Source: an uncultured Patescibacteria group bacterium (GTDB lineage: Bacteria; Patescibacteriota; JACMRA01). From it: a DNA stretch of 64,000 nucleotides. Where the stretch lies: the NCBI GenBank assembly GCA_938041505.1, contig CALITC010000006.1, positions 1 to 64,000 on the forward strand, read 5' to 3'. Under the pieces are notes generated by a model, which made no database searches, was not told the origin of the DNA, and saw nothing but the letters and a program-made list of their open reading frames with translations. Below, in pieces: positions 14,972 through 23,816 of this stretch (position 1 is the stretch's first letter; each line of letters starts with the position of its first letter). The position numbers and the translations under genes were made by a program.

Positions 14972-16603
14972 TTAGATATCCAGGATGAGTTCAGACACCC
15001 ACTGCTTTATCTTATCTAGCCAAGTATCTTGCAGCGGATCTACTGTTGCAGCTGGTACCGTAATTGCTTCACTCTCTCCACACCTTACACGCCCATCTGC
15101 ACCAGTGATATACTCGCCGCACAATCTCAACCTATTACCCTCAATCTCTTGACCGTTCTGGCTGTAGCTAAATGGCTCAGCAACCTCTCGAAGTATACGC
15201 AGATTATCATCTACATCATTTTCGGGGAAACGGGCACTAAGGATAGCTAATGCGCCACTCACAGCCGGGGCAGACATAGAGGTACCCGTCATAAGAGCAT
15301 ACTGATTATCAGGAGCGCTCGAACCGATACGCGAACCAGGGGCGTAGATATCTACAGTTGCGTGACGATTCGAACCAGGGTGCAGCCTACCATCATCCAG
15401 AACGTTTCCCACACTCACCGCACTCGTGATACATGCTGGCATTGCCACCCCATAGAGACCACTATTTCCGGCAGCCACCACCGAAGCCACGCCAAGATCT
15501 TTGAGATTAGTAATAGCCGCTGTCATATCTCGGAAGAACCTATCGCACTCCCCAGCCGTGGCCTGAACCGAACCAACGCTCAAATTAATCGCAGCTAAGT
15601 TAGACGGAGCCTGGCCACGCTGCTGCATAACTTTAACAAGTGCCAAATAGCTCATTGCTTCCAGCTGATCCGACTGAAAACTCACAATACACGGAGCTGG
15701 TCTCTCACCGCACCCTTGAGCCCCAGGAGCGTCGACTCGGCTAAACACCTGAATAGCGAGCAAATCCGCACCACGCGCAACACCGTTGAACTGAGGGCTC
15801 TGCAAAACCGGCGAACGCGAAGCTATCTCCTCATTACTCCCTGCGGCAATTCCAGCCACATGAGTGCCATGGCCACACCCAGGAAGATCGCAAGGCTCTG
15901 CTGCCCCCACTCCTTGCTGCACTTCTGCCTCATCGGGGCACAAACTAGTAGCAAAACGGCTATTAGTCGAAAAACAGGCCTCCATCACCACCCGGCCTTG
16001 CAAAAACTCATGATCCCTATCAACACCGGTATCCAAAATCGCGATCATTTGATCAGCACCTGTTCCACTTGCACCACTATTCCAGCTCGTTGTGGCGCCG
16101 ATTATCGGGTTACTCGAATCAAGTGAGGGAGTCATCAAGCCATCTATCTCAATGCTAAACTCAGGTGGGGTTTTTTGAAAAATAGCGCTCAGCTCAGACT
16201 CGCTCTCAACCTCAACAGTCAGCAGCGGTGAAAGCTGGCTCATCTCAACTTGTTCTCTACTCAAGCCAAGTAGCTCCATAAGCTGCCTCTGCTCAGTCTC
16301 ATACAGGTACGGTAGCTCAAACCCCTCACCCATCATTGCATCTTCTCCAGAACTGCTTTGGGCAAATTCTTGTAGCTTACTTACCTGCCCCTCTCCACTG
16401 GGATCAAGGTTAATCAGCATTCTTAAACTTCCATTATCTTGAAGATTATGCAGTATCTGCTCGTAAGTAATCACACTCTGGGGAGGCGGTGCTGTCTCTT
16501 GACCAAAAACCGGCATCGAGGCGAGCACAGAAACAAAAAGACCAATTAGTGAAAACAGGGCGACAAAGCGCGTAAAATAAATATGTAATATAGTTGCAAA
16601 CAA
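14972..16603 (-). CDS. secreted subtilisin-like serine protease (S8)
   Basis: 543 aa from a TTG start with GAGG about 10 nt upstream. An N-terminal signal segment (VALFSLIGLFVSVLASMPVFG) is followed by a propeptide-like region to about residue 150. The S8 triad is complete: Asp in AILDTGVD (about 190), His in GHGTHVAGIAAG (about 245) and Ser in GTSMSAPAVSG (about 441). Several cysteine pairs in the catalytic domain suit an extracytoplasmic enzyme. It probably degrades proteins outside the cell or at the surface, which would suit a host-dependent bacterium. No membrane anchor is evident at the C-terminus, only a short amphipathic tail. Confidence 0.9.
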   Translation of the reverse strand: MFATILHIYFTRFVALFSLIGLFVSVLASMPVFGQETAPPPQSVITYEQILHNLQDNGSLRMLINLDPSGEGQVSKLQEFAQSSSGEDAMMGEGFELPYLYETEQRQLMELLGLSREQVEMSQLSPLLTVEVESESELSAIFQKTPPEFSIEIDGLMTPSLDSSNPIIGATTSWNSGASGTGADQMIAILDTGVDRDHEFLQGRVVMEACFSTNSRFATSLCPDEAEVQQGVGAAEPCDLPGCGHGTHVAGIAAGSNEEIASRSPVLQSPQFNGVARGADLLAIQVFSRVDAPGAQGCGERPAPCIVSFQSDQLEAMSYLALVKVMQQRGQAPSNLAAINLSVGSVQATAGECDRFFRDMTAAITNLKDLGVASVVAAGNSGLYGVAMPACITSAVSVGNVLDDGRLHPGSNRHATVDIYAPGSRIGSSAPDNQYALMTGTSMSAPAVSGALAILSARFPENDVDDNLRILREVAEPFSYSQNGQEIEGNRLRLCGEYITGADGRVRCGESEAITVPAATVDPLQDTWLDKIKQWVSELILDI

Positions 16604-16965
16604 AATAGTTAGACCTCAATTACAGTTGTATTAAACCACAAAAAATTACCCTCTAACCATAGCGTATCAATTATCGAGCAGATAAAAATACACACAAACA
16701 CAACTCGGGTTGTGAATGATAAATTGGGCAAAAATGCGGTAAACTAAAGAAAGTAATCCAGGTTAATGTATAAAGTATCGGTAACCTAAAGTTTAAGTAG
16801 ATTCTTGTCAAGGGAATGTCGAAGAAGCAGGGTACTAGATCAATATTATCGACCGAACCATACGGGTCTTTCCTGTTTCAGTTGAATCTCTCGGCGCGCA
16901 GACAACAAAAAAGCCCATTTACAAATTATAAATAGACTTGAAGACCAACTCACAAAAGTAAATTG
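16604..16965. other. 360-bp intergenic region
   Basis: No gene can be firmly supported. A 38-codon plus-strand ORF (ATG at 16817, starting MSKKQGTRSILSTEPYGS) and a 20-codon minus-strand frame share the same relatively GC-rich patch at about 16845-16905; neither has a ribosome binding site. Confidence 0.3.
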
Positions 16966-17316
16966 TTAGGTAGCTACTGGTAGCTTGGGAGCATTAATTC
17001 GCTCCCCGTCACCACACACACTAAAAACAATTGATTCTTCATCAACGAACAATGCCGGGTAAAGACCTTCAACGTCTTCACAAGATACCCTTATATCTTC
17101 AATCGATTCCAACTCTCTACGCAGTGATTTGTAGTATAGATCTGTAACCATAACTACAACAATTAAATTTTGATCTTGCCTTGCCTGTTCACAAGCTTGA
17201 ACCCAATCATTCGCTATAATAGTGCCACCATTACGTTGAACAGTTCCATATCTAACTTCTGATGTACTTGGAATAGCGGCTATTGCAGACTGAATCTTTA
17301 CGTGAATACTTTTCAT
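16966..17316 (-). CDS. unknown soluble protein
   Basis: 116 aa, not recognised. Sequence alternates strands and helices (IHVKIQSAIAAI; LIVVVMVTDLYYKSLRREL) with four scattered cysteines and no membrane segment. It stands alone on the minus strand after the non-coding region at 16604-16965. Codon use resembles its neighbours. Confidence 0.6.
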   Translation of the reverse strand: MKSIHVKIQSAIAAIPSTSEVRYGTVQRNGGTIIANDWVQACEQARQDQNLIVVVMVTDLYYKSLRRELESIEDIRVSCEDVEGLYPALFVDEESIVFSVCGDGERINAPKLPVAT

Positions 17317-17390
17317 TATTGTCCTCTATTACTTGACCAGCTCGTATTTTGCCATAAAAAATAGTAATTGTCAAATAAACTATCAAGGCG

Positions 17391-17410
17391 ACAAAAAAAG
17401 TCGCTTTATT
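17391..17410. terminator. weak stem-loop between 16966 and 17446 genes
   Basis: GCGAC-AAAAAAA-GTCGC followed by TTTATTATT on the plus strand; it lies downstream of the minus-strand gene 17446-17814 and could end its transcript. Confidence 0.4.
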
Positions 17411-17445
17411 ATTAAAAAGCAACTCATAATTATGTTTTTACAGAA

Positions 17446-17814
17446 CTAGATTTCTTCAAAATTAGCCATCTTATCGAGAGACTTTCTCTTCGAAGATCGA
17501 CAATAAGGCAACCAACAAAAAACTATAAAGCCTGTCATAAGTAAAAACTGTACAATAATTTTCGCTTGCGCACCATATCGGAACAACAAAAGTACCAAGT
17601 GAATATCTACGACTAAGAGAATCCCCAGGTTAACAAGCGAAAGAAAATAGGACTTAATACTCTGGAGATAATTCATTATATTCTCAATGAATCTCCGTTG
17701 TTTAACTAGCCGAATCTCAACATGTTTTACAACGATCTTTACAGTAATGAGTACGGATTTTAGTAATATTAACTTCTGTTTCTTTGGCTTAATTTTTCCT
17801 GATATATTAGCCAT
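17446..17814 (-). CDS. small membrane protein
   Basis: 122 aa. A basic N-terminus (KIKPKKQK) and an amphipathic helical region lead to two hydrophobic segments (YFLSLVNLGILLVVDIHLVLLLF; IIVQFLLMTGFIVFCWL) and a charged tail. Family not recognised. Divergent from the structured non-coding region that follows. Confidence 0.6.
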   Translation of the reverse strand: MANISGKIKPKKQKLILLKSVLITVKIVVKHVEIRLVKQRRFIENIMNYLQSIKSYFLSLVNLGILLVVDIHLVLLLFRYGAQAKIIVQFLLMTGFIVFCWLPYCRSSKRKSLDKMANFEEI

Positions 17815-17971
17815 TTTAAGACGCCTCTTGTATCTTAACTATGACACTCTAATTATCTTTAAGCAATCTGTCAAAGCAGATTATTAAGGCAAACAAAACA
17901 AAAAACAAAATATTTCACATACCAAACAATAGTCAACTTGTACATGGCTTAAATAAAGCAAATGAAGGTGT

Positions 17972-18000
17972 TTGACATATTTCGCTCCAAAGCCTATTAT
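17972..18000 (+). promoter_or_regulatory. near-consensus promoter with no protein gene behind it
   Basis: TTGACA (17972-17977), 17-bp spacer, TATTAT (17995-18000). The next credible protein gene is more than 600 bp away and has its own promoter. A 14-codon ORF (TTG at 18037) with GAGGAA upstream could be a leader peptide. Confidence 0.7.
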
Positions 18001-18006
18001 TACTAA

Positions 18007-18470
18007 TAGATTATTTTCAACAAGAGGAATTAGAAATTGATAGAATTAATATTTTATCAACAAAAATATCCGTTTCTGTGACATTTGTTCCAAACAAAAT
18101 GCCAAGAAACTGCCCAAATTAATCTAGAAACTAGGAACTGATATGTTATTATCGCGACCGCTTAACTTTACAAATTTAGCTGAAATCCAAACTAAAAAAA
18201 TCGCTACTGGAATTCTTGCAAATCCTTGGTGTTAGCAAACTGAAATACGCTAATACACCTTTTAATCTCGCAAGAGATATTTGAAAAAACGGAGGTATTC
18301 CTTCACACCCCCACTCAGCTTTGCTTTGTGGGGATATTACTTATTTAAGAATTTTTTGCAAAAGAAAATACCTCGGTTAACGTGCGCGAGGTAGAATTGC
18401 TTTACCTTCGAACTTGGATAGATACGAAAACTAAAACAATTTTTAGAGGAGAATTCAACTCACAACCTAT
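18007..18470 (+). ncRNA. candidate structured RNA with mutually exclusive hairpins
   Basis: After the promoter at 17972 there is no long ORF but many stable pairings: GGTGTTAGC (18228) with GCTAATACACC (18249), ATCTC-GCAA-GAGAT with a GNRA tetraloop (18265-18278), and CCCCAC with GTGGGG (18309-18333). Four segments compete: GAGGTATT (18292), AATACCTCG (18367), CGAGGTA (18387) and TACCTTCG (18403); 1 pairs with 2, 2 with 3, and 3 with 4, as in switchable leaders. It does not match tmRNA, RNase P RNA, SRP RNA or a riboswitch that I know. Ends are uncertain. Confidence 0.5.
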
Positions 18471-18585
18471 TTAATAAATTTTTTAAGAGTAATTTATTTA
18501 ATAGAATTTATAAGAAGAATCTTATTATTATAGAGTCATTTTTGTTTGATTGTCAAGCTAACCTTTATAACTAAAAAAAATACCC

Positions 18586-18614
18586 TTTACAAAATACCCC
18601 CAGGGGTATATACT
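18586..18614 (+). promoter_or_regulatory. promoter of the TVP38-type gene
   Basis: TTTACA (18586-18591), 17-bp spacer, TATACT (18609-18614), then 9 nt to ATG 18624. Transcription should start 2-3 nt before the ATG, giving an essentially leaderless message. Confidence 0.75.
18594..18609. promoter_or_regulatory. CsoR/CstR-type operator
   Basis: ATACCCC-CA-GGGGTAT, a palindrome filling the spacer between -35 and -10. Such AT-flanked C4-G4 palindromes are typical binding sites of CsoR-family repressors (copper or persulfide sensing). No CsoR gene is present in this window. Confidence 0.65.
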
Positions 18615-18623
18615 GTACTACAT

Positions 18624-19319
18624 ATGGACTTCCTTCGCAAATATAAAAGTTACATTATTTTAGCACTCATCTTAGCCGGTGTATTTACCGCTTACCAAGC
18701 AGGTCTCAAAGACATCTTGACCCTCGAAAACCTCAAAGACAATCAGGAGAGTTTATCCAATATTCGAGACGACAATTACCTATTGTTTGTATTAGGATAT
18801 ATCCTGATCTATATCGTTAGTGTTGCCTTCTCCCTCCCAGGAGCCACTATCCTCACTCTAGCAGGAGGGTTATTATTTGGGCTTGTTGGAACTATATTTG
18901 TAATCATCGGGGCTACAATTGGGGCCACTCTAACCTCTATTCTGACAAGATCACTGTTTCGCACCTCTCTAGAGAAAAAATTCTCAAAGCAACTCACTCA
19001 ATTCAATGAAAAACTCCAAGCCAACGAAACTGGATATTTACTCACACTTAGATTACTGCCAATATTCCCATTTTTCTTGATTAATATCTTAGCAGGGCTA
19101 TCTAGAACTAAGCTTACAACTTTTGCTTGGACTACAGCACTCGGGATTATCCCAGGGACATTTGCCTACATCAATGCAGGAACACAATTATCAAGCATAG
19201 AGAAAACCAGTGACATCCTCTCCCCTGGCCTCATTGGCGCCTTCGTATTACTAGCCGTCATCAGCCTAGCACCAGGGTACATCAAGAAATTCTTAGATAA
19301 ACGCCAAAAATCCGCCTAA
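18624..19319 (+). CDS. TVP38/TMEM64 (DedA-like, VTT domain) membrane protein
   Basis: 231 aa from ATG 18624; the track starts 26 codons earlier, inside the promoter. It has an N-terminal transmembrane helix, then the VTT/SNARE-associated core: FSLPGATILTLAGGLLFG, a GATIGATL segment, the RLLPIFPFFLINILAG motif, and IIPGTFAYINAG, followed by a last helix. Members are thought to be lipid transporters or scramblases at the membrane. The CsoR-type operator in its promoter suggests control by copper or reactive sulfur, and homologues often sit near mercuric-reductase-like genes; none is seen here. Confidence 0.85.
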   Translation: MDFLRKYKSYIILALILAGVFTAYQAGLKDILTLENLKDNQESLSNIRDDNYLLFVLGYILIYIVSVAFSLPGATILTLAGGLLFGLVGTIFVIIGATIGATLTSILTRSLFRTSLEKKFSKQLTQFNEKLQANETGYLLTLRLLPIFPFFLINILAGLSRTKLTTFAWTTALGIIPGTFAYINAGTQLSSIEKTSDILSPGLIGAFVLLAVISLAPGYIKKFLDKRQKSA

Positions 19320-19351
19320 AAAAATACCGCTCATACATGATAAGCAGTATT
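19316..19351 (-). terminator. terminator of the 19376 gene
   Basis: Minus strand AATACTGCT...AGCGGTATT stem followed by seven Ts. It lies between two convergent genes and may act in both directions. Confidence 0.6.
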
Positions 19352-19375
19352 ATTGCAGTTGAGAAATATCGCAAT

Positions 19376-19861
19376 TTATCCATAAAAGTTCTTTGCGAAA
19401 TCTTGAATCAAAGATAAGTCATTAATTGGCTTACAACTTATCATTCTACTACGATCTGCAAAGATATCAATAACCTCAGCATCCTGTGAAGAAATTGAGT
19501 TAAATTCAGTCGTAGAGAATCTTGACAAGGCATCAATCAACCCGTCTTTATTGTTTGGCAAAACAAATTGCCCACCTATAGATCTCGTATTCAACCACAT
19601 AACAATACGGCGTAGTACCTTTTGGGAATCAAAGTACGATTGATTCTTATTATCAAAACCAAGAGTAAGATTAAGGCAAGTCTCACTATACAATTTTAAA
19701 TGGTTAAGATAGCATATTAACCCTCGAAAAATCGTCTTTTGAGGCTCAACATCATCAAACATAAGATGGCAATATTGAATTTCATTTTCGGTTTCGAATT
19801 TCAATATTGATAGCTTTGAACCTTCTTCTATAGTAACAGTATAAGTTAAGTCTAATATCAT
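19376..19861 (-). CDS. unknown soluble protein
   Basis: 161 aa, acidic, no membrane segment, no recognised motif. Strand-rich start (LDLTYTVTIEEGSKLSILKFE) and a helical C-terminal half. Single gene with its own terminator, convergent with the TVP38-type gene. Confidence 0.6.
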   Translation of the reverse strand: MILDLTYTVTIEEGSKLSILKFETENEIQYCHLMFDDVEPQKTIFRGLICYLNHLKLYSETCLNLTLGFDNKNQSYFDSQKVLRRIVMWLNTRSIGGQFVLPNNKDGLIDALSRFSTTEFNSISSQDAEVIDIFADRSRMISCKPINDLSLIQDFAKNFYG

Positions 19862-19931
19862 TTATAAAACATTTCATATAGACAACTTATATAGTATAAC
19901 ACATATTAAATATATTGTCAATAGTAATTTT

Positions 19932-20432
19932 CTAGAGAACTGCATTCGTAAACTGTACTCCAAAAGCTTTACACCAGATCACCACCGCATAGTCATGTTT
20001 TGCAAATTCGGCAGCTGTCACTTCGAACGCTTGTTTACCTTCGAATTGATTCAACGGACCTAATTCCAAAAATGTATCTTCATTTGTGTCCACACCCCCA
20101 ATTGAGCCACCCAGCTCCTGCTCGCTAACAAGCCACACAAACAAGTCCGGCCCACTATCAACTCGAAAATCATCTTGCAACTCCACAATAACATTATCCC
20201 CGTCTTTGAAGACTGCCACCTCTCCATCGCCGCTATGAAGCCTATCAAGTTCCACAAAACTACCCCTTGTGATTTCAAGAAGGGTGCTCGTACTTTGAGT
20301 TAATTCAACCTGTCTTGTCTCAGCAGAATTACGCTCTTGCTTCGCAGTATTAAGAGTGCCAAAATACCACCAACTCCCTAAAAGAGCAATAATTACGAGC
20401 CCAACCAAACCGTACAATACTTTTTTTGACAT
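19932..20432 (-). CDS. membrane-anchored DM13-domain protein
   Basis: 166 aa. One N-terminal transmembrane segment (LYGLVGLVIIALLGSWWYF), a short linker, then a DM13 domain at about 53-166: a GSFVELDRLHSGDG start, DFRVDSGPDLFVWL, a central LELGPLNQFEGKQAFEV, and a final VVIWCKAFGVQFTNAVL with the conserved cysteine. DM13 domains are proposed redox or electron-transfer modules outside the cell. A second, more diverged copy is at 39490. The ATG lies 8 nt after a TAGAAT with TTGCTA 17 bp upstream. Confidence 0.8.
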   Translation of the reverse strand: MSKKVLYGLVGLVIIALLGSWWYFGTLNTAKQERNSAETRQVELTQSTSTLLEITRGSFVELDRLHSGDGEVAVFKDGDNVIVELQDDFRVDSGPDLFVWLVSEQELGGSIGGVDTNEDTFLELGPLNQFEGKQAFEVTAAEFAKHDYAVVIWCKAFGVQFTNAVL

Positions 20433-20514
20433 ATGATTATATTCTATGCATCAAAATCATTTCTAGCAACAAAAAAGTGTAGTCGTATCACAACCACACT
20501 TATAAATCATGTTT

Positions 20515-21456
20515 TTAAGATAGAATTGTACAACATTGCTGTAACAAATCCATCATCGACTTTCTTTTGAAGTTACGCAGGTCTTCTGAGTCACCATCCA
20601 AGGTATTCATACGAAGGTCATCCCAACCAAAAATCCCAATCATTCTAAAATAGACCAGTGCTGCCCGCCGCTTTTTGTCATACTTTTTAAGTTCATCGCA
20701 GACTCTCTTATTATTACAAGGGTAATCTCCAGCGAGGATAGTTTTGAGAGCGTCTCTTGCAGCCTCCACGTCCTCAATAGTATTTCCTTTTACTAATCTC
20801 CAATCCTCACCACGCACCAAGTCGTAGAGTAGGCCACCTGGGCGAGTTTTCAGATCTAGTTTTGTGAGATACAACACGCCATTATCTCCATACCGTATAT
20901 ATCTCGGAATAATATTCCCATGACAAATGTTATTACTACCGGCTATCTCAAAAAGAATATTTTTAACCTCATCGAGATTACGCAGCTCATTTGGATAGAG
21001 ATTGAGCAAACTCTCCGACCAAGAAGTTAGAGACTTCTCAATCCATTGCTGACAAGCCTCTGCAGGAGATTCTGCATAGAGAATACCAGCAACCTCAGTC
21101 TCTGCAATCAAAAAATCCAAAAATTCGTGATAGTCACAAATAAAATCAAGAATCTTACTCTTTAACTCTGAAAAATTATTTTTAGTCGAGTGTGGTAAAT
21201 ACTTAGTCAAAAGCAAACCTTCTTGATTTAGCTCAACTCTCGAAAAATCAGATTTGATATGAGCTGAAAATTCTTCTATATGTTGGTACAAGATCGCTTC
21301 CAGTTTAGTAAAATTGTCATACTTACAAAAGAATTCGTGCCCATCAGGATCGATTATTTTAGTAATATGCTTATAATCCCGAATGCTCTCGATTTTATAT
21401 CCTTGTGGAAATCGAGCAGAAAGAGAATTAATTATCGTCGAAGGAAGAGTAACCAT
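20515..21456 (-). CDS. degenerate aminoglycoside-phosphotransferase-like protein
   Basis: 313 aa with a kinase-like pattern: an N-lobe strand region with FCKYD (possible ATP-lysine), and a catalytic-loop-like CHGNIIPRYI at about 178-187, where active APH kinases have HGD-x(4)-N. The catalytic Asp is Asn here, and the metal-binding region reads TKLDLKTRPGGLLYDL. It may be a pseudokinase or have an altered mechanism. No membrane segment. Function unknown; not in an obvious operon. Confidence 0.5.
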   Translation of the reverse strand: MVTLPSTIINSLSARFPQGYKIESIRDYKHITKIIDPDGHEFFCKYDNFTKLEAILYQHIEEFSAHIKSDFSRVELNQEGLLLTKYLPHSTKNNFSELKSKILDFICDYHEFLDFLIAETEVAGILYAESPAEACQQWIEKSLTSWSESLLNLYPNELRNLDEVKNILFEIAGSNNICHGNIIPRYIRYGDNGVLYLTKLDLKTRPGGLLYDLVRGEDWRLVKGNTIEDVEAARDALKTILAGDYPCNNKRVCDELKKYDKKRRAALVYFRMIGIFGWDDLRMNTLDGDSEDLRNFKRKSMMDLLQQCCTILS

Positions 21457-21575
21457 AGCTATTCTATATAATACAACTCTTAAAACATATCAGAATAGCA
21501 CACTAATGTCAAAAAAATAGCAGCTCAAGAGAATCAAGCTGCATATAACACGAATTCGATACTAATCAACAATGG

Positions 21576-22379
21576 TTACGGTATATTTGGTATTTCTTTG
21601 AGATCTGAAACCAGATCAAGCTTAGAGAGTATCCATATCAAATACCAAGTAAAATCAATCTCATGAAGTCTAAGACCGTGCCGAGGACTGCTCTGGTGAG
21701 CATGATGGTTATTATGCCACCCTTCACCAAAAGCTAAAGCTGCTACCAACCAGTTGTTACAGCTATTATCGTCAGTCTGAAAGGTTCGATAACCCCACAT
21801 ATGGGTTGCAGAATTTACTAGCCAAGTAATGTGATACACGACCACAACTCTTGCAAACAAACCCCAACACACCATGCTCCAACCACCGATAGCCAAGAAA
21901 ATCAATCCCAGAACAACCTGCATGAGAATATAGATATAGTCATTAGATAAAAACGCAAGCAGTTTATCTTTTTTCAAATTAGCAATAACTCTTTTTTCTA
22001 GATCCAGAAGATCAAACTTTTTGAAAAGCCAGCCCATATGAGACCACCAAAAACCCAAATTACTATTATGCATATCAGAATCTTGATCGGAGTATTGGTG
22101 ATGCCTTTTATGCCCAGACACCCAAGCGGTAACAGGTCCTTGAATTGCCAGAGAACCACCTATGAGAGCAATAGTGCGCACAGTTGGGTGAGCTTCGAAG
22201 GCTTTGTGAGTCTCCATCCGGTGATAACCAAAGGTAATCCCAAGTATTGTATAAACACAGAAGAAGGCAAATACAACTAGATTCAACCAAGAAAAATTCC
22301 TTGGAAGAAGCACCGGCAAGCTAAACACGTGCAACAGTAAGATCGCAATAAGCGTGCCCCACTTAACATTATCAAACAT
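21576..22379 (-). CDS. acyl-CoA/acyl-lipid delta-9-type fatty acid desaturase
   Basis: 267 aa membrane enzyme with four hydrophobic segments and the three histidine boxes that hold the di-iron centre: HRMETH (53-58), HKRHH (90-94) and HNNHH in GEGWHNNHHAHQ (about 220). This matches stearoyl-CoA-type desaturases. It would introduce a double bond using O2 and reduced ferredoxin, flavodoxin or cytochrome b5. No fatty acid synthesis gene is nearby, so it may act on lipids obtained from another cell. A ferredoxin-reductase-like protein encoded at 30717 could supply electrons. Confidence 0.85.
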   Translation of the reverse strand: MFDNVKWGTLIAILLLHVFSLPVLLPRNFSWLNLVVFAFFCVYTILGITFGYHRMETHKAFEAHPTVRTIALIGGSLAIQGPVTAWVSGHKRHHQYSDQDSDMHNSNLGFWWSHMGWLFKKFDLLDLEKRVIANLKKDKLLAFLSNDYIYILMQVVLGLIFLAIGGWSMVCWGLFARVVVVYHITWLVNSATHMWGYRTFQTDDNSCNNWLVAALAFGEGWHNNHHAHQSSPRHGLRLHEIDFTWYLIWILSKLDLVSDLKEIPNIP

Positions 22380-22504
22380 TTTATTATTCTATTGTAAGAG
22401 TATTATAATTTTAGGCGAATAGAACTAGGAAGTCAAAAAGAAAATAATTGACATATTGTAATTATCGTGTTCTAATTTGCCAGTCTTATACTACAGTAAA
22501 ATAA

Positions 22505-22993
22505 ATGGGTTTAAAGAACACGATATGTGCTTTGCTATTGTCATTGGTGATGACACCCCTCACACCTACTCCAGTGAAAGCACAGTCAGTGCATATAGCT
22601 ATATGCAAAGGAGTATACAAAACCTTCCAATTAGAAGATCTACCCCCAGTCTACAATAGAAAAGATTATTTGGATCTTTCGTATTTAATAACTGATGTGG
22701 ACTTAGAAAACTCGAAAGCCATAGTCTTTATCAAAGCCGAAAGTAAAGTTTATTTATTGGGCTACAGTGAGACTATAAATACAATAGAAACCAACCCCAA
22801 CAAAGCATTTTTTGAGTATATATTACCGATCGAGGAATATGTTGGAGGCTTACAAATAGGTGGCCATAATGATCCAGATTATAGTAAGTGCTTCCCTCAA
22901 GAAAAGTATTTTCTCAATATTAAAGCGGGAGAATTTACCAAAAAAATTACAATTATTCTAATGAATAACAATCATAGCTACTTCAAACAATAA
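22505..22993 (+). CDS. secreted unknown protein
   Basis: 162 aa with a good signal peptide (ICALLLSLVMTPLTPTPVKAQS, likely cleavage after VKA) and a mature part rich in strands, with two or three cysteines (IAICKGV; YSKCFPQ). No recognised domain. TTGACA, 17-bp spacer and TCTAAT lie upstream, and a strong terminator follows, so it is a single-gene unit. Confidence 0.7.
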   Translation: MGLKNTICALLLSLVMTPLTPTPVKAQSVHIAICKGVYKTFQLEDLPPVYNRKDYLDLSYLITDVDLENSKAIVFIKAESKVYLLGYSETINTIETNPNKAFFEYILPIEEYVGGLQIGGHNDPDYSKCFPQEKYFLNIKAGEFTKKITIILMNNNHSYFKQ

Positions 22994-23027
22994 GAATCTC
23001 AAAATAAAATTGTAAGAGCAATTAACA

Positions 23028-23053
23028 AGCACGAAAACAAAACGTGCTTTTTT
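23028..23053 (+). terminator. terminator of the 22505 gene
   Basis: AGCACG-AAAACAAAA-CGTGCT followed by TTTTTT. Confidence 0.8.
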
Positions 23054-23102
23054 ATTTTCTAAAAAATAAAGCAATGCTTGCCCATCAGCAAAACTGAAAC
23101 GA

Positions 23103-23136
23103 AATAAAAAGATCTCAGCACTTACTAGTGGAGATC
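23103..23136 (-). terminator. terminator of the 23150 gene
   Basis: Minus strand GATCTCCACT-AGTA-AGTGCTGAGATC (two-nt bulge) followed by TTTTTATTT, just past the stop at 23150. Confidence 0.7.
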
Positions 23137-23149
23137 ATAATTTGGCACC

Positions 23150-23548
23150 CTAACTATAACTCGCAATATTAGTTATATTTTTGGAAGCAAACTTCTGCCA
23201 ACCAAACTCAGGATTAGCTTGATAAACAGAGCCGTTATGCCCAACAATTAGTTGCGATCCTTCAGTTCTAGATTCTTCACTAATGCGTTCAGTGAGTGAA
23301 GTTAAGAACTTAATTTGATTTTGAAAAACATTATTTAGATCAACAACCACTCTTTCACCCTCTTTATTTCGTGCTGAAATATTTAGCCGAACGTCTATAA
23401 CCAAAGATCCATCACCCTTAAGCGCTGTCTGTATAATCGTAATTGGGTACTTGGATTGCCTGTTTAAAACAAGTACTTGATTATTATTGTGAGAAACTCC
23501 TGTTAAAAAAATCAAAGCTAAATAAATATCTGCTACTAAGCCACCCAC
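23150..23548 (-). CDS. unknown protein with hydrophobic N-terminus
   Basis: 132 aa. The first 18 residues (GGLVADIYLALIFLTGV) may be a short membrane anchor or signal; the remainder is soluble-looking, with strands (LVIDVRLNISAR) and a helix (IKFLTSLTERISEES). Not recognised. Separate transcription unit with its own terminator. Confidence 0.6.
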   Translation of the reverse strand: MGGLVADIYLALIFLTGVSHNNNQVLVLNRQSKYPITIIQTALKGDGSLVIDVRLNISARNKEGERVVVDLNNVFQNQIKFLTSLTERISEESRTEGSQLIVGHNGSVYQANPEFGWQKFASKNITNIASYS

Positions 23549-23769
23549 GTTACCACCTATATATTCTAGAACTTACACTATATAAGAAACATAGAAAACT
23601 CATAATGTCAAAATAATATAAGAATCGGTCTAGTAATTATTCCATAGATCTATCTATACTCATTCTACACAAGAATAGCGTAATATTCTGTAATGTCCTT
23701 TTTATCTGTTTTTTTTGGATACTAACCCTCTACTATCACTATAGTAGGCTAATTGAATCGAGACAACAG
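23549..23769. other. 220-bp AT-rich spacer
   Basis: Between the tuf terminator and the 23548 gene start I see no ORF or convincing RNA structure. Confidence 0.4.
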
Positions 23770-23787
23770 AAAAACCCCTTTCGGGGT
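23770..23787 (-). terminator. tuf terminator
   Basis: Minus strand ACCCC-GAAA-GGGGT followed by TTTTTC, 30 nt after the tuf stop. Confidence 0.85.
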
Positions 23788-23816
23788 CAAGCTTTTAGAA
23801 CAATGTTTCAACTAGA

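Noticed and set aside
17972-18470. tmRNA, RNase P RNA or SRP RNA
   Set aside because: None of the conserved landmarks (tRNA-Ala-like ends and tag, GAGGAAAGTCC, GGAAGGAAGCAG-type loop) is present.
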